Below are positions 5,785 through 9,642 of a stretch of 9,642 nt of DNA, piece after piece (position 1 is the first letter of the stretch; each line of letters opens with the position of its first letter). Origin of the DNA: Treponema sp. Lineage in GTDB: Bacteria > Spirochaetota > Spirochaetia > Treponematales > Breznakiellaceae. The translations under genes and the position numbers were made by a program. The notes beneath the pieces were generated by a model. That model worked only from the letters and a program-made list of their open reading frames with translations. It searched no databases and was not told where the DNA came from. Location: the NCBI GenBank assembly GCA_009780545.1, contig WQZW01000031.1, forward strand, positions 1 to 9,642, given 5' to 3'.

Positions 5785-6675
5785 ATGCAAAATTTTGAGA
5801 GGCTGAGGATACTCAGAGAGACTATAGGTGTTACTCAGGGCGATTTTGCCAAGACCATAGGTGTTGCACCTAGTTTTATTAGTGGTATTGAGAGGAACAA
5901 GAAGGATGTTTCCCGCGATATGCTGGAAAGACTTATTGATAAGTATAAGGTAAATATAAACTGGCTATTGACTGGCGAAGGGGAAATGTTTCTTGGCAGG
6001 GAGTCGCAAGAGGATGAATCTGAAAAACATCCTCTTGTTTCCAACATTGAATCTATAATAGAAAACAGACTGCAAGAACGAATGGCTCGGGTAGAAGAGG
6101 AAATAGCATCTATACAGGTAGCCCTAGAGGAACTTCTGAAGCATCTACCTGCCAACATATTGGAATCGGCGATGGAATACCCTACGCAAAATATGCCCGA
6201 ACCCGGGTACGAATACCCGGCAACAACGGCCGGTGAAGATTTCGTGGCCGGGGAGGAGCCGGTATACGCAGTGGCCTACTGGGACAGGGTGGCCGCCGGC
6301 CCGCCGATACGCCAAAGCCCCGACGGGTGGGAGCGGGTGGTTTACGTGGAGGCAAGGCTGATAAAGACAAAGCCGGAGGATTACCTCGTTATGAGGGTCA
6401 GCGGCAGCTCGATGAAGGACGCCCTCATCCCCGACGCCTCGGTAATTCTCCTGCGATGGTCGGACGTGCCCGCTCATGGCAGGATACAGGCGGTGTGGGT
6501 GGACGATGGCACGACCATAAAGCGGGTGCTGGAGGACGAGGAACACGGCTGGACGCTCCACTACGAGGACGGCACCGACCGCGTAGTGCCTCTGGGCGAG
6601 GAGAACCATATAGTGGGGGACTTCGTGGCGGTGTTGCCCCCGTACACGCAGTCCTATTTGAGGAGAGAGGAGTAA
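5785..6675 (+). CDS. Phage repressor, HTH plus LexA-like S24 autopeptidase
   Basis: This 296-residue cI/LexA-type repressor should hold the prophage silent and cleave itself on RecA activation. The N-terminal helix-turn-helix (about 3-60: RLRILRETIGVTQGDFAKTI, PSFISGIERNKKDV, NWLLTGEGEMF) binds DNA. A coiled coil (about 86-120) follows. The C-terminal S24 domain shows the cleavage site A171-G172 (in RVAAGPP), the catalytic serine S209 (in VSGSSMKDAL) and lysine K246 (in TTIKRVL); the Ser-Lys spacing of 37 equals that of LexA. ATG 5785 is preferred; GTG 5776 in the same frame is possible but has a poorer site. The first half is AT-rich and the second GC-rich (see findings). The stop is two bases from the next gene. 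Confidence 0.93.
   Translation: MQNFERLRILRETIGVTQGDFAKTIGVAPSFISGIERNKKDVSRDMLERLIDKYKVNINWLLTGEGEMFLGRESQEDESEKHPLVSNIESIIENRLQERMARVEEEIASIQVALEELLKHLPANILESAMEYPTQNMPEPGYEYPATTAGEDFVAGEEPVYAVAYWDRVAAGPPIRQSPDGWERVVYVEARLIKTKPEDYLVMRVSGSSMKDALIPDASVILLRWSDVPAHGRIQAVWVDDGTTIKRVLEDEEHGWTLHYEDGTDRVVPLGEENHIVGDFVAVLPPYTQSYLRREE
6203..6220. repeat. Short inverted repeat at the repressor domain boundary
   Basis: CCGGGTA and TACCCGG are perfect 7-base arms around CGAA. The repeat lies in the linker between the DNA-binding and peptidase halves, at the point where base composition changes from AT-rich to GC-rich. Confidence 0.6.
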
Positions 6676-6677
6676 AA

Positions 6678-6989
6678 ATGTCCGGGTTTTTCTTTTGGCT
6701 TTCGTTTGTCATGTTAATGATCTGTATAGGCTGGATCGTTATAACCGTCCGTTCGGTTATAAAAGACTGGAAGTATTACGACTCGCAGACCGGATGGAAA
6801 GAAGTTGCATTTGCACTGGTCAAAATAGCCCTTGCGGTCATCTTTGCCATAGGCTGTGGCTCGGCTCTTTATCTTTCATATTTTTTCTACAATCCCGGGT
6901 GGGGTAAAATCAGTGTCGGACTTGCAATTGCTTTGGCTATAGTCGCAGGACTTTTATATCTACGATACAGAAAATGGAGGCAAGAATGA
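6678..6989 (+). CDS. Small three-helix membrane protein
   Basis: This 103-residue protein starts at ATG 6678 with GAGGAG upstream, two bases after the repressor stop, so it is almost certainly co-transcribed with it. Three hydrophobic segments are visible: 4-24 (FFFWLSFVMLMICIGWIVIT), about 43-70 and 76-95. Between the first two lies a polar stretch (RSVIKDWKYYDSQTGWKE), and the C-terminus is basic (RYRKWRQE). No family is recognised. Its linkage to the repressor suggests expression in the lysogen and a role at the inner membrane, perhaps in superinfection exclusion. The stop overlaps the next start as ATGA. Confidence 0.75.
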   Translation: MSGFFFWLSFVMLMICIGWIVITVRSVIKDWKYYDSQTGWKEVAFALVKIALAVIFAIGCGSALYLSYFFYNPGWGKISVGLAIALAIVAGLLYLRYRKWRQE

Positions 6990-7297
6990 AAAAAGAACCA
7001 GACGAGGCATCAACTCAACCAGAGGGAAATGACGGCGAGGTGGTGTCAGTTCACTACCCTGGAAGAAACAATGTGCCACTGCCGCCGGGTGTGAGGTCTA
7101 TCTCGCTTCGTAATCCGAAGGGGAAAGATGTCGAGCCGGTGCCGGGTGAATTTCTGGAGTTGGTAATCAAACATGAAGATCCGGATGCGGAAGACGAAGT
7201 AGTGCCCATTCGGTACATGGGAAAGACCGAGACGAAATGGCCACCGCATATTTTGGAATTGTTGCGAAGCAAAGGAAAAGACGATAAGGAAGAGTAA
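6986..7297 (+). CDS. Small acidic protein with an internal duplication
   Basis: This is a 103-residue soluble, charged protein with no membrane segment. ATG 6986 is chosen over ATG 6974 because GGAGG lies five bases before it and it forms an ATGA overlap with the preceding stop. Two similar blocks are visible: residues 18-35 (EVVSVHYPGR...LPPG) and 71-88 (EVVPIRYMGK...WPPH), each with EVV, a Tyr-x-Gly-basic step and a Pro-Pro after ten or so residues. This suggests a duplicated small beta-domain. No family is recognised. Its place between two membrane-protein genes suggests it works with them. Confidence 0.72.
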   Translation: MKKEPDEASTQPEGNDGEVVSVHYPGRNNVPLPPGVRSISLRNPKGKDVEPVPGEFLELVIKHEDPDAEDEVVPIRYMGKTETKWPPHILELLRSKGKDDKEE

Positions 7298-7309
7298 GGA
7301 GGAAAATAG

Positions 7310-7948
7310 ATGAATGTTTATATGCCTCTGATTGTGGGAATCCTACTGATAGCTATGGGCGTATTATTATTTTTCATTGCTGTTCTATCAAAGAACCCAA
7401 ACCATGACAGAAAAAAGCTCTACAAAGTGGTTCTTTTTATGGTTGCACTCGGAGTATCGATGTTTTTTGTCCACCACTCCGATACAAAGAAAAAGGCAGA
7501 AGCTAGGGCATCTGCCGCACTGAAAGAACAGAATATTGCGGAACCCGTTACAAGGCCCTCCTTTGCGGAATTCGCATCGGCCTATAACGAAATTTTTGGC
7601 GGACTGGAAGAGATGGAAATAACCGATTGGGACAGAACCACAGGAGACAGATTTGACACCGCAAAATTCGTTGGCAGTAATTATGTTCTCGGCGTAAATA
7701 TGGACAAGGAATTTCCACGATTTGTAAGCGACGTGCTTTTTGTTTTCCAAAACGCCGATACCCTTGAGGCATGGTCTAACTATCTCAGGATGCTAGCCCT
7801 GATCAGGATACTTGAACCCGATATGCCGGAGGAAGAAGCTTCCCGTTTTCTGTCCCGTGTAATGGAGGATGAAGAAGGCGTGCCATCCGATAGCGGCACT
7901 TTTTATTCATATGGCGTGGGGATATTTACCGCCGATCTACCAAGGTAA
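7310..7948 (+). CDS. Two-pass membrane protein with a C-terminal soluble domain
   Basis: This 212-residue protein starts at ATG 7310 with AAGGAGG seven bases upstream. Membrane segments lie at about 6-26 and 37-55, separated by a short basic loop (SKNPNHDRKKLYK), which by the positive-inside rule puts the loop in the cytoplasm and the rest outside. After a charged linker (KKKAEARASAALKEQ) comes a 120-residue domain beginning PSFAEFASAYNEIF. Its pattern (an F..xYN helix, a strand-rich middle, then a helical part with ILEPDMPEEEASRFL) resembles small extracytoplasmic domains common in bacterial envelope proteins of unknown function. It belongs to the repressor-linked operon. An envelope-level role such as blocking infecting phage is an inference only. 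Confidence 0.75.
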   Translation: MNVYMPLIVGILLIAMGVLLFFIAVLSKNPNHDRKKLYKVVLFMVALGVSMFFVHHSDTKKKAEARASAALKEQNIAEPVTRPSFAEFASAYNEIFGGLEEMEITDWDRTTGDRFDTAKFVGSNYVLGVNMDKEFPRFVSDVLFVFQNADTLEAWSNYLRMLALIRILEPDMPEEEASRFLSRVMEDEEGVPSDSGTFYSYGVGIFTADLPR

Positions 7949-7992
7949 ATAAGCCACGATCCCGTTTAGATAGACACAGCAAGGAGGATTTT

Positions 7993-8103
7993 ATGAGCGA
8001 AAAGAAGGAAGAAAAACCAACGCCGCCGCCGGCTCCGCAGCCAAGGCCTCCCCAGGAGAAGGACTTGAATTCGGAGCAGCCGCGGCCGAAACCAAAAAAC
8101 TGA
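7993..8103 (+). CDS. Proline-rich microprotein, 36 residues
   Basis: A very strong ribosome binding site (AAGGAGG, five bases from ATG 7993) precedes a 36-codon frame: MSEKKEEKPTPPPAPQPRPP, then QEKDLNSEQPRPKPKN. A third of the residues are proline and the rest are mostly charged, so the peptide is probably disordered. It follows the membrane-protein gene by 44 bases in the same direction and ends five bases before the stop of the convergent gene. It could be an adaptor or interaction peptide; no family is recognised. The quality of the start region is the main argument that it is real. Confidence 0.6.
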   Translation: MSEKKEEKPTPPPAPQPRPPQEKDLNSEQPRPKPKN

Positions 8104-8108
8104 GTACC

Positions 8109-8660
8109 TCAGCCGTGAACGAGGAACGTAGCCACGGCCCAGGCCGCTACCGCGGCCAACGGGAAGGCCGCGTAAAGAACAACGGCGGCCCTGAAAAGAT
8201 TCCCCCTCAACCGCAGCACGGCCCGATCCTCTTCCATGCACCTCTGCAAAGCCTGAACGTTTCCCTTTAGAATATCGGCCATGCCGCCCTTGTAGTACCC
8301 CGCCGAAAAATACGTCGCCGGCTCCCCCTGCGCGGGATTGAGACCCCTCGGCAACAGAATCAGCAGGAGAAGGACGAGAATCGCAAAGAGGAAGGCCGCG
8401 GCGCATACCGACGCGGCGAGCAGAGGGATTGACGCTCCGCCCCATTGAAGCACGAAATACCCGCTCAGGGCCGTAAGAACCGGCAGGGAAAAAGATAGCA
8501 TTCCCATGGCCTTGCCGGTCATGCCATCGATGTTCCTGTGGAGGAAATTCAGGCGTTCCACCGCCTCGCCGTAGATAAACTCGGCTTTCTCCTGCGAGAC
8601 GAGTTTCCATTGCACCGACGAAAAATCGAAGCCTTTGTCCGCCTTCCCGTAATTCCCCAT
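8109..8660 (-). CDS. Three-helix membrane protein of unknown function
   Basis: This 183-residue protein has an N-terminal amphipathic helical region (KLVSQEKAEFIYGEAVERLN, then FLHRNIDGMTGKA), two close membrane segments (about 52-72 and 78-103), a polar loop with a short helix (ADILKGNVQALQRCMEEDRA) and a third segment (about 158-181). The helix-plus-KA-plus-membrane-pair layout recalls effector membrane proteins of phage-defence systems (SLATT or DUF5706 types), but no diagnostic motif is seen. It runs opposite to the repressor operon. The start is uncertain: ATG 8660 has no ribosome binding site, TTG 8678 is the upstream limit, and a TAAAAT box directly before ATG 8660 would allow a leaderless mRNA. 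A nine-codon leader frame with a good site precedes it. Confidence 0.7.
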   Translation of the reverse strand: MGNYGKADKGFDFSSVQWKLVSQEKAEFIYGEAVERLNFLHRNIDGMTGKAMGMLSFSLPVLTALSGYFVLQWGGASIPLLAASVCAAAFLFAILVLLLLILLPRGLNPAQGEPATYFSAGYYKGGMADILKGNVQALQRCMEEDRAVLRLRGNLFRAAVVLYAAFPLAAVAAWAVATFLVHG

Positions 8661-8668
8661 ACCGCATT

Positions 8669-8698
8669 TTACCCGCAAATCCCCGAGGTTGCCATCAT
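8669..8698 (-). CDS. Possible nine-residue leader peptide
   Basis: AAAGGA lies seven bases before ATG 8698, which opens the short frame MMATSGICG ending in TAA at 8669. It stops nine bases before ATG 8660 of the membrane-protein gene in a different frame. It could couple translation or be chance. Confidence 0.3.
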   Translation of the reverse strand: MMATSGICG

Positions 8699-8715
8699 GT
8701 CAAAATCCTTTCAAT

Positions 8716-8759
8716 AAAAAAACGGCGCGGGGCCTATTTGGGAGGGGTGCCCCGCGCCG
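8716..8759 (-). terminator. Strong leftward intrinsic terminator
   Basis: CGGCGCGGGGC (8723-8733) and GCCCCGCGCCG (8749-8759) form a perfect 11-base GC-rich stem around a 15-base loop. On the minus strand it is followed by seven T residues (8722-8716). It would end a leftward transcript arriving from the right and insulate the membrane-protein gene at 8109-8660. Confidence 0.85.
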
Positions 8760-8832
8760 CAACCGCAAGGCCGCCGCCGGGAAACTCCCGGCGGGCTGAT
8801 GCACAAATCTCATCACGTTGTACCGCAATCAT
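8734..8832 (-). CDS. Possible 32-residue small gene ending in the terminator
   Basis: ATG 8832 has GGAGGGG two bases upstream. The frame (MIAVQRDEICASARREFPGG, then GLAVAARGTPPK) stops at 8734, inside the terminator loop. The frame is open much further upstream, but that part is the antisense of the amidase. The GC-rich 3' half reads through two hairpins and is repetitive, so the peptide may be a by-product of a structured RNA. It is listed because a terminator with no upstream leftward gene needs explaining. Confidence 0.35.
   Translation of the reverse strand: MIAVQRDEICASARREFPGGGLAVAARGTPPK
8774..8794. repeat. Strong GC-rich hairpin next to the terminator
   Basis: CCGCCGGGA (8774-8782) and TCCCGGCGG (8786-8794) are perfect arms around AAC. 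No T-run follows on either strand, so this is not itself a terminator. With the terminator stem 15 bases away it makes a two-hairpin 3' end for any leftward RNA from this region. Confidence 0.7.
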
Positions 8833-8907
8833 ATCCCCTCCGATCCGGCCAAACGCAATAATCCCAATTAATGTGAATTCCCCGCCCCGCCGGTCTACGA
8901 TTCCCGC

Positions 8908-9474
8908 ATGGACATACAAAGAAAACTTCTGTCGGCCAACCCGTTCTCCCGACCCGGAAAGACGCTGGCCGAAGTAAAAGCCGTCGTGCTCCACTGGGTG
9001 GCCAACCCGGGAACCTCGGCGATGGCGAACCGGAACTACTTCGACTCGCTGAAGTCGCAGTCTGCGAACGACCCCAAGGCAAGGTACGCCTCGGCCCACT
9101 TCGTGGTCGGCATCGGCGGCGACGTGGTGCAGTGCCTGCCCACGGACGAGGTGGCCTACCACGTCGGGGCCAAATCCTACAGGCCCGAGGCGGTCGCCGC
9201 GTTCGGGCACTTCCCGAACAACCACACAATCGGCATCGAGCTTTGCCATCCCAAGGCGGACGGCAAATTCACCGAGGCGACACTCGCGTCCGCCGTCGGA
9301 CTGTCCGCCCTTCTGTGCGTGCAGTTCGATCTCGACCCGCTTGCCGACGTCTGGACGCACAACTGCGTTACCGGCAAGGACTGCCCGAAGTGGTTCGTGG
9401 ACAATCCGTGCGACCTCGACTGTTTCCGTCACGACGTTGCCTTGGACGTTGGGCGGTTAAGGGGGAGGGCATGA
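8908..9474 (+). CDS. Phage endolysin, N-acetylmuramoyl-L-alanine amidase (Amidase_2)
   Basis: This 188-residue enzyme should cut the amide bond between N-acetylmuramic acid and L-alanine in peptidoglycan at lysis. It is a single Amidase_2/PGRP domain. The zinc ligands fit H29 (in VVLHWVANPG), H151 (in VWTHNC) and C159 (in TGKDCPKWF), in the order and spacing of T7 lysozyme-type amidases. Other family hallmarks are SAHFVVG at 62-68, the AYHVG at 83-87 and GIELCHP at 109-115. No signal peptide or separate cell-wall-binding domain is seen, so export would depend on a holin or similar. ATG 8908 is the only start between the upstream stop (8869) and the domain, yet it has no visible ribosome binding site. 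The stop overlaps the next gene as ATGA. Confidence 0.92.
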   Translation: MDIQRKLLSANPFSRPGKTLAEVKAVVLHWVANPGTSAMANRNYFDSLKSQSANDPKARYASAHFVVGIGGDVVQCLPTDEVAYHVGAKSYRPEAVAAFGHFPNNHTIGIELCHPKADGKFTEATLASAVGLSALLCVQFDLDPLADVWTHNCVTGKDCPKWFVDNPCDLDCFRHDVALDVGRLRGRA

Positions 9475-9642
9475 GCGAGGAAGTTAAGGAAACACCGGCG
9501 GAAAACAAAAAAGGCCGGCTCGCCAAGGACGTGTCGCTGAAGTCGATGATCGTGTCGGCACTGTGGATCGGGATTCTGTCGCTGGCGAAGGCGTTCTGGG
9601 GCCTTGTGTCCGACCGTGCCTTCGGGCTGACCATAAACGAGA
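9471..9642 (+). CDS. Small membrane protein, holin candidate (partial)
   Basis: The gene starts at ATG 9471 with GGGGGAGGG directly upstream and overlaps the amidase stop as ATGA; it runs off the right edge after 57 codons. The first 20 residues are charged (MSEEVKETPAENKKGRLAKD) and are followed by one hydrophobic helix at about 26-44 (MIVSALWIGILSLAKAFWGL). Translational coupling to an endolysin makes a holin or other lysis-related membrane protein plausible. Only one membrane segment is visible and the C-terminus is missing, so the call is contextual. Confidence 0.65.
   Translation, partial: MSEEVKETPAENKKGRLAKDVSLKSMIVSALWIGILSLAKAFWGLVSDRAFGLTINE

Noticed and set aside
8100..8112. CTGAG-TAC-CTCAG palindrome between two convergent genes as a bidirectional terminator
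   Set aside because: The stem is only five bases and no T-run follows on either strand; it mainly reflects the two facing stop codons.
7966..8667. 233-codon minus-strand frame overlapping the 8109-8660 gene
   Set aside because: Its product is Arg/Gly/Ser-rich without membrane pattern, while the alternative frame gives a coherent three-helix membrane protein.
8734..9432. 232-codon minus-strand frame
   Set aside because: Over 8908-9432 it is antisense to the clearly recognisable amidase. Only the final 32 codons, with their own start site, were kept as a weak candidate.

Overview
This window is part of a Mu-like (transposable) prophage or phage genome. The leftward block runs in the order HTH regulator, BRO-N protein, DUF3164 protein, small genes, winged-helix protein, DUF3102-like protein, DDE transposase and the start of an AAA ATPase; this is the early transposition module of Mu-like phages. 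No phage end, host gene, tRNA, rRNA or CRISPR array is visible. The host cannot be fixed from the sequence. The phage backbone is GC-rich, with strong AAGGAGG-type ribosome binding sites and regular use of ATA and AGG codons. That would suit a GC-rich anaerobic Gram-negative host such as Synergistota, Spirochaetota or Desulfovibrio relatives, but this is only a low-confidence impression.

Layout. (1) 1-4953, minus strand: a tightly packed early operon whose genes mostly overlap (three ATGA junctions) or sit within about 15 bases of each other. (2) 5004-5543, plus strand: a membrane-anchored helical protein of unknown function, placed between the early genes and the control region and followed by a clear rightward terminator (5647-5691). 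(3) 5700-5785: the control region. A near-consensus leftward promoter (TTGACA, 17-base spacer, extended -10) is flanked by a perfect 9-base inverted repeat, the likely repressor operator. (4) 5785-8103, plus strand: a LexA/cI-type repressor followed closely by two membrane-protein genes, a small acidic protein with an internal duplication, and a 36-residue proline-rich microprotein. This looks like a prophage-expressed accessory operon and is AT-richer than the backbone. (5) 8109-8698, minus strand: a convergent gene for a three-helix membrane protein. (6) 8716-8832, minus strand: a possible tiny gene or small RNA ending in a strong terminator. (7) 8908-9642, plus strand: an Amidase_2-type endolysin overlapping a small membrane-protein gene that runs off the window.

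How it may work (inference from family knowledge): in the lysogen the repressor occupies the 5734-5770 operator and shuts off the leftward promoter while its own operon is expressed. Self-cleavage of the repressor (Ala-Gly site, Ser/Lys dyad) would release early transcription and produce the transposase and its ATPase. The membrane proteins at 5004-5543, 6678-7948 and 8109-8660 are candidates for superinfection exclusion or lysogenic conversion and are the least explained part of the window. Other points worth a second look are two long perfect palindromes inside the DUF3102-like gene, a mosaic repressor gene with a sharp GC step, and an unusual or frameshifted start of the first early regulator.
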